A DNA stretch of 64,000 bases from NCBI RefSeq assembly GCF_020616555.1, contig NZ_CP085173.1, forward strand, positions 62,001 through 126,000. The letters run 5' to 3'. This document shows positions 53,696-64,000 of the stretch, in pieces; position 1 is the first letter of the stretch; every line of letters starts with the position of its first letter. Origin of the DNA: Streptomyces longhuiensis. Lineage in GTDB: Bacteria > Actinomycetota > Actinomycetes > Streptomycetales > Streptomycetaceae. A program made the position numbers and the translations under genes. The notes below the pieces were generated by a model. It was not told the DNA's origin. It did no database searches and saw nothing but the letters and a program-made list of their open reading frames with translations.

Positions 53696-54580
53696 TCAGC
53701 TCGTGGACATGGGCCACGCAGCGTCAGAGTTCTGGGTGGCGGCCCAGGACGCGAGGAGCCGCAGGCCTTCGTCGGAGGGGGAGCCGGGTTCGGCGGTGTA
53801 GACGGTGAGGGTGAGGCCGGGTTCGGCGGCCATCTCCAGTCCTTCGTAGGCGAGGGTGAGTTCGCCGATCGCGTGGTGGTGGAAGCGTTTGGTGCCGGTG
53901 CCGTGGTGGCGGACGTTGTGGGCGCCCCAGCGGGTGCGGAATTCGTCGCTGCGGGTGGACAGTTCGCCGACGAGGTCGTGCAGGCCCTTGTCGTGGGGAT
54001 TACGGCCGGCTTCGGTGCGCAGGATCGACACGGCAACGTCGGCGGCTTGCTCCCAGTCGGGGTAGAAGCGGCGGGAGGCTGGGTCAAGGAAGTTGAAGCG
54101 GGCCAGGTTGGCCTGGTTGTGGGGTGTGGCGTAGACGTCGTCGTAGAACGCGCGGGCGAGCTGGTTCGTGGCGAGCAGGTCCATGCGGCCGTTGCGCACG
54201 AAGGCCGGGCCGGCGGTGACGGCGTCCAGGACCCATTGCAGGCTGCGGTGCGCCTTCCACTGCGGGGTACGCCGCCGGGGGCGGGTGAGCGCGTCGGAGC
54301 CGTCGGCCGCGTGGGCGAGATTGCGCAGATGGGCGCGTTCGGCGTCGTCGAGCCGGAGAGCGCGGGCGAGCGCCTCCAGGACGGCTGGGGAGGCGCCGGC
54401 GAGGTTGCCGCGCTCCAGTTTCGAGTAGTACTCCACGCTCATGTCGGCCAGCGCGGCGACCTCACTCCTGCGCAGGCCGGGCACCCGGCGCCGGCTGCCG
54501 GAGGGCAGGCCCGCCTGCTCTGGGGTGATCTTCGCTCGTCGCGAGGTCAGGAACTCGCGGACCTCTGCTTGGTTGTCCAC
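53696..54580 (-). CDS. XRE-family regulator with MmyB-like ligand domain, copy 1
   Basis: 294 residues from the GTG at 54580. HTH about 12-75 (RVPGLRRSEVAALADMSVEY, YSKLERGNLAGASPAVLEAL); MmyB-like domain about 105-285 (GPAFVRNGRMDLLATNQLAR, SDEFRTRWGAHNVRHHGTGT, KRFHHHAIGELTLAYEGLEM). Such proteins usually control a divergent redox gene; here the divergent partner is a broken alcohol dehydrogenase start. A promoter box shared with copy 2 lies at 54625. Confidence 0.9.
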   Translation of the reverse strand: MDNQAEVREFLTSRRAKITPEQAGLPSGSRRRVPGLRRSEVAALADMSVEYYSKLERGNLAGASPAVLEALARALRLDDAERAHLRNLAHAADGSDALTRPRRRTPQWKAHRSLQWVLDAVTAGPAFVRNGRMDLLATNQLARAFYDDVYATPHNQANLARFNFLDPASRRFYPDWEQAADVAVSILRTEAGRNPHDKGLHDLVGELSTRSDEFRTRWGAHNVRHHGTGTKRFHHHAIGELTLAYEGLEMAAEPGLTLTVYTAEPGSPSDEGLRLLASWAATQNSDAAWPMSTS

Positions 54581-54624
54581 GCTATCGACGGTACGTCCGG
54601 CACGTGGCCACAGCGATGTACTGG

Positions 54625-54648
54625 CAGTACACCCCTTGTTGGTGACTC
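54625..54648. promoter_or_regulatory. Conserved promoter box of the XRE/MmyB regulator, copy 1
   Basis: CAGTACACCCCT followed by TGTTGGTGACTC; 18 of 24 positions equal the box at 61002-61025 upstream of the paralogous regulator. It sits 44 bases from the regulator start in the divergent region. Confidence 0.65.
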
Positions 54649-54775
54649 GCTGTGCGCGCGGGAAGCCGGTTACCTGGAATCCGCGGCGCCTCCAGTCGGC
54701 CACGAATCGTGACTGGGCCCGCGCTGCATCGACGTAAGGGCGGTTCGCCGCCTCAGCACGTGAAGGAGCCCCCTG

Positions 54776-54850
54776 ATGCGCGGAGCAGTGATCCATGCCC
54801 CGGCGACGTCCGCTTCGAGACGCTGGACGACCCGAAGATCCTGCACTCGA
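54776..54850 (+). pseudogene. Zinc alcohol dehydrogenase, N-terminal remnant
   Basis: Strong GAAGGAG then MRGAVIHAP; a one-base deletion shifts the frame, after which DVRFETLDDPKIL completes a typical MDR alcohol dehydrogenase N-terminus. The rest is missing and unrelated sequence follows. It was probably the original divergent target of the XRE regulator. Confidence 0.6.
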
Positions 54851-54986
54851 GCGATGCGATCCGCCCGGGACGCCGGCCACTCCAGTCGGGCCGCGCTGGC
54901 CGAACGCCTGTATGCGCTGCACACCGAGCGGAATGGGTTCCGGCACTACGCCGAGCCCATGCCCGAGTGATGTGACTGACCACGCC

Positions 54987-55504
54987 ATGCTCTTCGCACA
55001 GCGACGGACTCTGCTTCGTACCGCCCCGGCAGCTGCACTACTGATGGCGCTGGCTGCCTGCTCCAACGACTCCCCCGACGCCTCCTCTTCGCCGACCACG
55101 CGGCAGGAGACGCCGTCTTCCCCTGCCCCGTCCAGCTCTGACGGGAGCTTTACCATGGACATCCGTGTCACGCTCGACGGCCGCCCCGTCGCGGCGACTT
55201 TGAACGACAGCCCCGCCGCCCGTGACCTCGCTGCCCTGCTGCCGCTCACTTTGGACCTGGCGGACTTCCACGGGACGGAGCGGATCGGCTACCCGCCCCG
55301 CAAGCTCACCACCGACGGCGCGCCTGCCCCGGTCGCGCCAAAATCCGGTGACATCGCCTATTTCGCGCCGTGGGGCAATCTCGCCCTCTTCTACCAGGAC
55401 GGGCCCTCCGCCTCCGGGCATCTCTCGTCCTCGGCCACATCGATGCCTCCTCTGATGATCGACTGGCCCGTGCTGAGCGAATCACCATCGAGTCCGCCTC
55501 TTGA
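54987..55504 (+). pseudogene. Cyclophilin-like lipoprotein gene with frameshift
   Basis: Signal and lipobox LMALAAC (Cys25), a Ser/Pro/Thr linker, then a cyclophilin-like domain (MDIRVTLDGRPVAATLNDSP, SGDIAYFAPWGNLALFYQDG). The ending belongs to another frame: LVLGHIDASSDDRLARAERI then TIESAS and TGA at 55502. A single-base shift near 55420 therefore breaks an otherwise whole gene. Without it the stop would overlap a TTG just ahead of the MFS gene. Confidence 0.75.
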
Positions 55505-55536
55505 CCACCCCCTCCTTATACGGAAAGAAGTCTTTG

Positions 55537-56793
55537 ATGTCCCCCGCAGCCGGGCCCGCCACCGGCAAACTGCCCTTCGTCATCTGGGTGCTCGCCGCCG
55601 GCACGTTCCTCATGGGAACCACCGAGTTCGTCATCGCGGGCCTTCTTCCGGAGATCGCCGGCGATCTCGGCGTCAGCGTCTCGCACGCCGGACTGCTGAT
55701 CACCGCTTTCGCCGTCGGCATGATCATCGGTGGGCCGACCATGGCCCTGGCCACCCTGCGTCTGCCGCAGCGCCGTACGCTCGTCCTGGCCCTGGCTGTG
55801 TTCGCGCTCGGCCATGTCGCCGCCGTCCTGAGCAGCTCGTTCGCCGTCGTGCTGGCCGCGCGGGTGGTCACCGCGCTGGCCACCGGCGCGTTCTGGGCCG
55901 TCGGCTTCGGCCTCGCCACCACCGCTGCGGGCCGTGGCAACTCCACGCGTGCGGTCGGCGTGATGATGGGCGGCCTGACCCTGGCCAACGTCGTCGGTGT
56001 TCCGATCGGGTCGTTCGTCGGGCAGTACACCGGCTGGCGCGGCCCGTTCTGGGCGCTGGCCGCGCTGGCTGCCCTGGCCACCGTGTCCGTCGGGCGCTTC
56101 ATCCCCCGGACGGAGCAGCGGGGCCAGGTGTCCGTGCGCGCCGAAGTGCGTGCGCTGCGGCAGGGCAGGCTGTGGCTGGCGCTCGCTGCCGCCGTACTGA
56201 TCATGGGCGGTGTGCTGGCCACGTACACGTACATCACCCCGTTGCTCACCGACCGTGCCGGGATCGCGACCGGTGCCGTGCCGCTGGTCCTGACCGCCTT
56301 CGGCATCGGTGCCCTCGGCGGCACCGCGATCGGCGGCCGTCTGGGTGACCGCTTTCCCATGGCCACGACCATCACCGCCGCTGCGGCCACTGCCGTGACG
56401 CTGCTGGTCCTGATCCCGCTGTCGACCAGCCCGGTCGCGGCCGTCGTCCTGGTCTTCCTGATGGCGCTGACCGGGTTCACCGTCAACCCGGTCGTCACCT
56501 CCCTCGCCGTCCGCTACGCGGGCGACGCCCCCACCCTCACTTCGGCCCTGACCACCTCCGCCTACAACACCGGCATCGCGGCCGGCTCCGCGATCGCAGG
56601 GCGGGCCCTGAGCTCGTCCCTCGGCCTGACCGGACCCGCGCTTGTCGGCGCCGTCTCAGCGGCCCTCACCCTGCTGCCGCTCATCGTTCTCGCGCTCAGC
56701 GGCACGGCGCGCCCGGCACGGATCGTCGCCGCCCAGCACACCCATGCCGCAGGCCCGTGCAAGGACGAGACACCGGCCATGAACACGCACTGA
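55537..56793 (+). CDS. MFS exporter (AraJ/DHA1-like)
   Basis: 418 residues from the ATG at 55537 with GGAAAGAAG upstream (a TTG at 55501 is in frame). Twelve helices; opening LPFVIWVLAAGTFLMGTTEF and VIAGLLPEIAGDLGVSVSHA are typical of the arabinose/chloramphenicol-type DHA1 exporters. Substrate not predictable. It follows the lipoprotein gene and precedes an SDR gene. Confidence 0.9.
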   Translation: MSPAAGPATGKLPFVIWVLAAGTFLMGTTEFVIAGLLPEIAGDLGVSVSHAGLLITAFAVGMIIGGPTMALATLRLPQRRTLVLALAVFALGHVAAVLSSSFAVVLAARVVTALATGAFWAVGFGLATTAAGRGNSTRAVGVMMGGLTLANVVGVPIGSFVGQYTGWRGPFWALAALAALATVSVGRFIPRTEQRGQVSVRAEVRALRQGRLWLALAAAVLIMGGVLATYTYITPLLTDRAGIATGAVPLVLTAFGIGALGGTAIGGRLGDRFPMATTITAAAATAVTLLVLIPLSTSPVAAVVLVFLMALTGFTVNPVVTSLAVRYAGDAPTLTSALTTSAYNTGIAAGSAIAGRALSSSLGLTGPALVGAVSAALTLLPLIVLALSGTARPARIVAAQHTHAAGPCKDETPAMNTH

Positions 56794-56838
56794 ATCCGCC
56801 TGCGTTCACCTCGCACCGATCCTGTTGGGAGCAACCTC

Positions 56839-57606
56839 ATGAACCCCACGTACGACTTCAGCGGGCAGGTCGCTTTCGTCACCGGCGCCAGCTCCGGCAT
56901 GGGCCTGGCCGCCGCCCGCGCCTTCGCCGAATCCGGCGCCGCCGTGGCCCTCGCCGACATCAACGAGACCGCGGTGAACAAAGCTGCCAACGAACTCACC
57001 GACGCCGGCCACCAGGCCCTCGCCCTGGTCTGCGACGTCACCGACGAAGACCAGGTCGCCGCAGCCGTCGACCGCACCGTCACCACTTTCGGCCGCCTCG
57101 ACATGGCCTACAACAACGCCGGCATCCAGATCCCGCCCACCGACGCCGCCGACGAATCCCTCGACCAGTTCGAGAAGGTCCACGCCATCAACCTGCGCGG
57201 CATCTGGGCCGCCATGAAGCACGAACTGCGCCACATGCGCACTCAGGGCAGCGGCGCCATCGTCAACTGCTCCTCCCTCGGCGGCCTGGTCGGCATCCCC
57301 GGCCGCGCCTCCTACCACTCCACCAAGCACGGCGTAATCGGCCTGACCACCAGCGCCGCCCTCGAATACGCACCACGCGGCATCCGCATCAACGCCATCT
57401 GCCCCGGCACCATCGACACCCCCATGGTCAGCGACATGATTGCCAAGGGAGAACTCGACCGCGCCGAAGCAGAAGCAAACCAGCCCATCAACCGGCTCGG
57501 CACCGCCGACGAGATGGCCCAGGCCGTCCTGTGGCTGTGCAGTGACGGCGCGAGCTTCGTCGTCGGCGTCGCGCTTCCCGTCGACGGCGGCTACACCGCC
57601 CAATAG
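56839..57606 (+). CDS. Short-chain dehydrogenase/reductase
   Basis: 255 residues with TGASSGMG (about 15-22), AYNNAGIQ, NCSSLGGLVGIPGRASYHST and catalytic YHSTK; ends in the usual FVVGVALPVDGGYTAQ. ATG 46 bases after the MFS gene, so same operon. Cytosolic NAD(P)-dependent enzyme. Confidence 0.92.
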   Translation: MNPTYDFSGQVAFVTGASSGMGLAAARAFAESGAAVALADINETAVNKAANELTDAGHQALALVCDVTDEDQVAAAVDRTVTTFGRLDMAYNNAGIQIPPTDAADESLDQFEKVHAINLRGIWAAMKHELRHMRTQGSGAIVNCSSLGGLVGIPGRASYHSTKHGVIGLTTSAALEYAPRGIRINAICPGTIDTPMVSDMIAKGELDRAEAEANQPINRLGTADEMAQAVLWLCSDGASFVVGVALPVDGGYTAQ

Positions 57607-57641
57607 CCCCACGACATCCGGCCGCCGTCACCATTGTGACT

Positions 57642-57680
57642 GTGCACTTGAGTTGGCGCCGCTCGCCAACTCAAGTGCAC
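57642..57680. terminator. Bidirectional terminator between SDR and aldo-keto reductase genes
   Basis: Perfect 17-bp arms 57642-57658 and 57664-57680, 5-base loop, between convergent genes. Confidence 0.8.
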
Positions 57681-57749
57681 GCAGTGGAAGCCTTCGCTGC
57701 GGCGGGCGGGATGGAGGACGTTCCGCCTCCAACCTGCGTCGATCTGGCG

Positions 57750-58606
57750 TCACTTACCGCTGTAGACGGGGAACGCGCTGTGCTCGCCGTAGTCCACGTC
57801 GCGCAGGTCTCGCAGGGCGTTCATGTCATCGCCGGAGATCTCGAAGTCGACCTCGGCATTGGACCGCATGTGTTCGGGGTTCGCTGTCTTGGGCAGCGAC
57901 ACCGTGCCCAGCTGGAGGGTGTAGCGGATGCACAGCTGCGGGACGGACACGCTGTACTTCTCGGCCATGGCGTGCACCTCGGCGTTCTGCAGGATCGCTC
58001 CGTATGCGATCGGCGAGTACGCCTCGACGAGGATCTGCTTGCCCTCGCAGTAGTCCAGGAGCTCTGAGGGGGTGTTGCCTGCGTGGACCAGTAGCTGGTT
58101 CACGTGCGGCACGACGGTCGCGTCCCGCAGGATGTTCTCCAGGTCCTGCTGCTGGAAGTTGGACACCCCGACGGAGCGGATCTTGCCGGCCTGATGCGCT
58201 GCTTCGAGGGCACGCTATGCTTCGCGGATGCCTTCGGCGTAGTCGCCGCCGCGGAAGTCGTCCCAGGGCTGCGGGCTGTGGATGAGCATCAGGTCGATGT
58301 ACTCAATCCCGAGTTTCTGCAGTGACTCGTCGATCGAGTCCACGGCCTGGTCGTAGTCCTTGATCTCCGCGGCGAGTTTGGTCCAGACGAAGAGCTCGTC
58401 GCGGGATACGCCGGCGGTGCGCACGCCTTCGCCGACGCCGCGCTCGTTGCCGTAGGCCTGGGCGGTGTCGATGTTGCGGTAGCCGATCTCCACGGCTGCG
58501 CGGACCGCATCGGCCGCCTTGTCGTCGTCGATGAACCAGGTGCCGAGCCCCAGTTGGGGATCTGGACGCCGTTGGACAGCGTGTAGGTCTCGTCCTGGAC
58601 GGTCAT
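57750..58606 (-). pseudogene. Aldo/keto reductase with frameshift and nonsense codon
   Basis: Starts MTVQDETYTLSNGVQIPNWG; a shift near 58560 leads to LGTWFIDDDKAADAVRAAVE and IGYRNIDTAQAYGNERGVGE (catalytic Asp and Tyr). A TAG at 58215-58217 then replaces the expected Trp before RALEAA; the rest VSNFQQQDLENILRD to PVYSGK (stop 57750) is intact. Apart from the two lesions it is a complete 2,5-diketo-gluconate-reductase-type AKR. Start codon overlaps the cupin stop (ATGA). Confidence 0.88.
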
Positions 58607-59037
58607 GGGTGTGCTCCGTTCCTCGGCAGCTTGCCGTACACCTCGTCGGTGACGGGCTCGAGCCATTCGTTGCTGACGTCTTCGCCCGGGGTGATGAAGG
58701 CGATGTGGGAGAACCACGAGTCGGCCTTCGCACCGTGCCAGTGCTTCGTGCCCGCCGGAACGCGGATCACCGTTCCCGGCTCCATGCTGATGGGCTCCTC
58801 GCCCTCGGCCTGGTACCAGCCGCTGCCCGCCGTGCACAGCAGGATCTGATCGCCACCGCCGCCCGTGCCGTGGTGGATGTGCCAGTTGTTGCGGCAGCCC
58901 GGCTCGAAGGAGACGTTGCTGACGGGAACACTTCCCGAGGCGAGCGGAGCCAGGTAGCTCTCGCCGATGAAGTACTGCGCGTAGGCGTCGTTCTTCTCCC
59001 CGAGCGGGAAGATCTGATCGAATTCGGTGACGGTCAT
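58603..59037 (-). CDS. Cupin-domain protein
   Basis: 144 residues from the ATG at 59037. Single conserved cupin barrel: NNWHIHHGTGGGGDQILLCT (metal-binding His pair) and VIRVPAGTKHWHGAKADSWF (third His). Related proteins sit beside AKR and carboxymuconolactone-decarboxylase-like genes in actinomycete redox operons. Enzymatic role unknown. Flanked and coupled to two AKR genes. Confidence 0.9.
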   Translation of the reverse strand: MTVTEFDQIFPLGEKNDAYAQYFIGESYLAPLASGSVPVSNVSFEPGCRNNWHIHHGTGGGGDQILLCTAGSGWYQAEGEEPISMEPGTVIRVPAGTKHWHGAKADSWFSHIAFITPGEDVSNEWLEPVTDEVYGKLPRNGAHP

Positions 59038-59071
59038 TTCGTTCTTTCCTTGTGTTTCAGCGTGTCCCGCT

Positions 59072-60957
<1,886 letters not shown>

Positions 60958-61001
60958 GCGTTCCACGCTAAGCCGCGAAGCCGCTGTGAGGGATGCCCTG
61001 C

Positions 61002-61025
61002 CAGTACGCCCCTCACCGGGGACTC
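61002..61025. promoter_or_regulatory. Conserved promoter box of the XRE/MmyB regulator, copy 2
   Basis: CAGTACGCCCCT followed by CACCGGGGACTC, 44 bases from the regulator start, the same distance as copy 1. Differences from 54625-54648 fall mainly in the central four bases. Confidence 0.65.
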
Positions 61026-61109
61026 CCTCGCTCGGCATGTGCGGCGATGTCATCGGCATTACACAGACAGAGATCGATCGACGCACGTCGACGCAGACAG
61101 GGAGAGATC

Positions 61110-61445
61110 ATGACTGAGAACACGAGCACCGGCTGGACCGGCGGGAAGAACGCCTTCGGCGACTTCGCCCCGGGGATGGTCCATTACACCGACCGGGTCC
61201 TCTTCGACGAGGTCTGGGAGCGCGAGGGCCTGTCCAAGCGCGACCGCAGCCTCGTCACCATCTCCGCTTTGACCGCGCTCGGGAAGATGGACCAGCTGCG
61301 GTTCCACCTCGGCTTCGCCCGCGAGAACGGGGTCACCGACGAGGAGCTGCAGGAGGCACTGTTGCACTTGGCGTTCTACTCCGGCTGGCCCAACGGCATG
61401 GGAGCGACCAGCGTACTGAAGAGCATCATCGAGGAGCAGGACTGA
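61110..61445 (+). CDS. Carboxymuconolactone decarboxylase-family protein
   Basis: 111 residues, AhpD-like helical fold (RSLVTISALTALGKMDQLRF, HLGFARENGVTDEELQEALL, HLAFYSGWPNGMGATSVLKS). It lacks the CxxC of AhpD, so it is not a thiol peroxidase partner. GGGAGAG before the ATG. Divergent from the XRE regulator. Confidence 0.9.
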   Translation: MTENTSTGWTGGKNAFGDFAPGMVHYTDRVLFDEVWEREGLSKRDRSLVTISALTALGKMDQLRFHLGFARENGVTDEELQEALLHLAFYSGWPNGMGATSVLKSIIEEQD

Positions 61446-61800
61446 GCCTGTCACCGAGCGAGGCCGCAGCGTCGGCCGGATGACCGTCGACGGCGCCCTC
61501 GATCACAGCTCGCGGCCCCGGGGTGCCCAGGCTCCTGGTGGCCAGCGCCGCCAGGAGCGCGACGGCACCGGCCCGAGCGAGACTGACGCGCAGCTCGTGC
61601 TGTAATCCGGACGCGCCGGAGATCAGGGCACCGAAGACGGCGACGGCCAGGGCGCCGCCCATCTGGCGGCTGGTGTTGAACACGCCGCTGGCGGTCCCGG
61701 TCTCCTCGGCGGGCGGGCACGTGGTCCAGCAGCAGGGCGGTGGTCGGGGGCATCACCAGCGGACCCGCCATGCCCATGGGATCCACAGCAGCGCGCTCGC
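61426..61800 (-). pseudogene. MFS (DHA2-type) exporter, C-terminal remnant
   Basis: MGMAGPLVMPPTTALLLDHV, then after a frameshift near 61700 GVFNTSRQMGGALAVAVFGA and GLQHELRVSLARAGAVALLA. This is the last two or three helices of a 14-helix drug exporter; the first 350 residues are absent. Confidence 0.7.
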
Positions 61801-62279
61801 CCAGACCGGCACCGAGGCCCGCGACTGATCGCACGATGGTCACGTGCGGTTCCGTGCCGCCGGTCGCCTGTCCCTGCTGCCCCTGCAGAGAGATACCTGG
61901 TGGCCTCTGAGGGTCAAGGACTACTGGTGAGGTGGTGTGGACCGCGTCGGGCCGCCGAGAGGGACGCCCCAGCCTCTCTGTCGTCGCTTCAGCTCAGCGC
62001 CCCGGCCCTCTGGCACGCCCAGTTCCGCCACGAGTGCCGAATCGCCGCAGGTCTGTGGCGGCCCGCGGCAGACCGCGAGGGGCCGCTGTCACCTGCCTTC
62101 GACACCTCCGGCCGTTTCGCTCCGATCTTCGGCCATGGCGATCTCAGCGACGCGGTGGAGGGCGCTCTGGTAAGCCGTGGCGTTGCCGGCTTCCTTCTGC
62201 CAGGCGCGGATGCTGACGGTGGCGGAGTGCAGCGAGCCCAGCGGGATTTCGAGGTAGAGGGCGGCGGAGGAGAGGTCGT
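61801..62279. other. Debris, unassigned
   Basis: On the minus strand DLSSAALYLEIPLGSLHSAT then VSIRAWQKEAGNATAYQSAL and HRVAEIAMAEDRSE end at a TGA (62089-62091); it looks like a real protein tail of unknown family (about 62089-62288). Nothing else recognised. Confidence 0.35.
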
Positions 62280-62465
62280 GGACAAGGGCAAGCGGGCAAG
62301 CCGATCACCGGCGTGGCACGCGACAAGCTCGCCGCCGAACTGAAGACCGCATACGAAAGCGGCGCCTTCATCCGGAGCATCGCCGACAACACCGGACGCT
62401 CGTACGACTTCGTCCACCACATCCGGGAATCAGCCTGCAGGGGGCCGCTTCCCCGGACATCGCCT
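62280..62465 (+). pseudogene. Small helix-turn-helix protein remnant
   Basis: GVARDKLAAELKTAYESGAF then IRSIADNTGRSYDFVHHI matches the common actinobacterial 70-residue HTH protein, but the start and the RGRGG-type end are lost by frameshift. Confidence 0.6.
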
Positions 62466-62546
62466 GTCGGAAGAAGAACAGGACCTGGCCACAACTGCTC
62501 TGGACCTTAAAGGGGGCCTGCCGGCGCCCGGTGGTCCCTTGTCACC

Positions 62547-62664
62547 TCAGCTCGCGGGCGGCGAACCCGATTCGGCGGCGCGCCGGTATTCGTCGTTGAT
62601 GCGCCGGGCCTCTTCGAGCTGGTCCTCGAGGACGATGATGCGGCAAGCAGCATGGATGCCGCTG
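62547..62664 (-). pseudogene. MerR protein C-terminal fragment, partial copy of 48294-48629
   Basis: ACRIIVLEDQLEEARRINDE then YRRAAESGSPPAS equals the tail of the intact MerR with few changes. Nucleotide similarity stops abruptly at GCGGCA (about 62645), after which unrelated sequence starts, so this is a recombination or deletion join. Confidence 0.8.
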
Positions 62665-62763
62665 TCGTTGGCGCCGATGCGTCCGGCGGAAGGGGCACGG
62701 GGGCGTGGGCCTTCGAGGTACTCGTGCGCCTCTTGTCCTGTACACAAGGAACGAGGGCGGGAG

Positions 62764-63321
62764 CTACTGGCCGCGGCCCGAAAGGTAATCGCGCACCCGG
62801 TCCACCATTCCCAGCCCCGGGGCGAGCAGCCTATTTGCCGGCGGGGTGCTCGGGGCGCCGGGATGCGGACGGGTGGGAGCGGTCTTCTTCGCCTGCCGCA
62901 CCTTGTTGCCCAGCTTCTCAAGGACGTAGGAATGAACGCCGCTGCGTAGCTGGGGGAACAGGTTGTTCTCCTTGTCGGCCACGTGGGCGGTCACTTCGGT
63001 GTGCAGCTTCACCATCAGCCGGTCGAAGTCAAGATCGCCGGGTTCGCGCTGCTGGAGGTCGTCGAGGAGCCGTTCGACGCGGGCTGGTCGGCGAGCTCTT
63101 TGTCCGCCAGCGCGTCGCCCTCCTCCAGATGCTTGCGCACGGCCGGATTAGAGGTACTCCTCCTCGGCAACGCAGTGCCGCACCAACTCGATCGTCAACG
63201 CATCCACCAAGCGCTTGCGGCCCTCGCTCCCAGGGAAAGTGTCCGAGAACTGCTTGAAGAGGTCTTCGATCTCACGGTGGTCGGTAGTCAGCTCCGCGAT
63301 CACATCACCGCCATGCCCCAT
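62764..63321 (-). pseudogene. Hemerythrin HHE-domain protein, frameshifted
   Basis: ATG at 63321: MGHGGDVIAELTTDHREIED, LVRHCVAEEEYL then a stop caused by a one-base loss; the next frame gives PAVRKHLEEGDALADKELAD, and a second shift restores RVERLLDDLQQREPGDLDFD and MVKLHTEVTAHVADKENNLF (second HHE). The C-terminal tail is basic and Pro-rich. The iron-binding His and Glu residues are still present in pieces. Confidence 0.8.
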
Positions 63322-63615
63322 GACTCAACGCCTCTCGCTACGCAGCCGGCACGTCCGGCTGTCCCTTCACGGATTCCCGAACCGGTAAGGGCAGAACGCC
63401 GTTTTGGAGCGATTACCCCAGTCCCTCGCGGCGATTTGCGCGAGCTCTACCGCTGACCGCCCCTTCCACCGGTCAGACGGGCGCGGTCCTGCCCGCCGTC
63501 CACACACTGAGACGTCTGTGGCCCGGCTGGCGGAACTCGCCTGGCAACCCTCCCGCTTCGGACATGGACTGGTGGTGAGGGTGAAACCACCCGCCGGCAC
63601 GACACGAAGAACGGG

Positions 63616-63951
63616 ATGGCAGCTATGCCTGCAGGATCCAGCAAGAAGCGCGAGCGGCAGTACGAGCACATCAAGGAACAGGCCGAGGATCGCGGCATGC
63701 CCGAGAAGCGGGCCAAAGAGATGGCCGCCCGCACCGTGAACAAGGAACGCGCTCGCTCCGGCGAGGCCAAAACCGCAAGCAAAACATCTACACGCGACCC
63801 GAAGTCCGCCCCGCAGCGCGGCGGGGAACGCTCCCACAAGGGCCCGGGCGCACCCACACGTGACCAACTCTACGAGGAAGCCAAGAAGAAGAACGTCGAA
63901 GGCCGCTCCCACATGAACAAGGAACAACTCCGCCGAGCCGTCGGCCGCTGA
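63616..63951 (+). CDS. Small basic protein of the plasmid-stabilisation-like family
   Basis: 111 residues, highly charged and Lys/Arg rich: SSKKRERQYEHIKEQAEDRG, RAKEMAARTVNKERARSGE, with a C-terminal Rho_N/SAP-like helix pair QLYEEAKKKNVEGRSHMNKE-QLRRAVG. It resembles proteins often labelled plasmid stabilisation protein; the C-terminal motif suggests nucleic-acid binding. ATG at 63616 (alternative 63625, MPAGSS). Confidence 0.85.
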   Translation: MAAMPAGSSKKRERQYEHIKEQAEDRGMPEKRAKEMAARTVNKERARSGEAKTASKTSTRDPKSAPQRGGERSHKGPGAPTRDQLYEEAKKKNVEGRSHMNKEQLRRAVGR

Positions 63952-64000
63952 AACATCCCCAGAACTCGGCCCGCGGACGACCGGGCGGGCCCGGCCAGCA

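Overview
The window is very GC-rich with strong third-position GC bias. Genes often start with GTG and overlap by 4 bases, and remnants of WhiB, HU, small MerR and DUF2267 proteins are present. This points to a Streptomyces-like actinomycete, probably an accessory stretch such as a chromosome arm or large plasmid, because intact operons alternate with insertion sequences and decayed genes. No RNA gene, CRISPR array or replication origin was seen.

Layout. 0-15 kb: redox/detoxification genes. These are a quinone oxidoreductase (left edge), an MMPL exporter with its divergent TetR, two near-identical Old Yellow Enzyme (OYE) genes in inverted orientation, an acetoacetate-decarboxylase-like gene with an aldehyde dehydrogenase, and a TetR gene. 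A 19-bp element of the form ATGTnTAC-N7-ACAT occurs five times, at the promoters of the quinone reductase, both OYE genes, the decarboxylase/ALDH pair and tetR itself, so these genes look like one TetR regulon. One of the two tetR-OYE loci has lost its tetR to frameshifts. 15-20 kb: a translationally coupled operon (acyl-CoA dehydrogenase, two SDRs, APH-type kinase, histidine phosphatase) under a second TetR with two matching operators; its make-up resembles 4-hydroxyacyl-CoA catabolism (LvaA/LvaC, ACAD10/11). 20-22 kb: an HSL-type esterase divergent from an OhrR-like MarR. 22-26 kb: gene debris (truncated HU, WhiB tail) around an IS5-type element with perfect ends.

25.9-37.5 kb: a glycoside-catabolism cluster: GMC/pyranose-oxidase-like flavoenzyme, two xylose-isomerase-like TIM-barrel proteins, a peptide/opine-type ABC importer with a fused double ATPase, a Gfo/Idh/MocA dehydrogenase and a divergent ROK repressor. 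37.8-39.5 kb: a GNAT gene split by an IS3 element with a 3-bp target duplication. 39.8-41.5 kb: an antibiotic-kinase-like gene and a small coiled-coil protein. 42.0-47.7 kb: a GntR-led operon for asparagine/aspartate/glutamine use (permease, asparaginase, aspartase, glutaminase).

47.7-53.6 kb: debris (integrase, two DUF2267 genes and a phosphotransferase, all broken), a small MerR gene behind a 32-bp perfect palindrome, and an IS630 element whose transposase frame has no stop of its own. 53.6-61.5 kb: two XRE regulators with MmyB-like domains sharing a promoter box, governing redox genes (MFS exporter, SDR, aldo-keto reductases, cupin, carboxymuconolactone-decarboxylase-like protein); one aldo-keto reductase and a cyclophilin-like lipoprotein are broken. 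61.4-64 kb: more remnants (MFS, HTH, MerR tail, hemerythrin) and a small basic protein. Many of the broken genes carry only one or two lesions, so they are recent inactivations or sequence errors.
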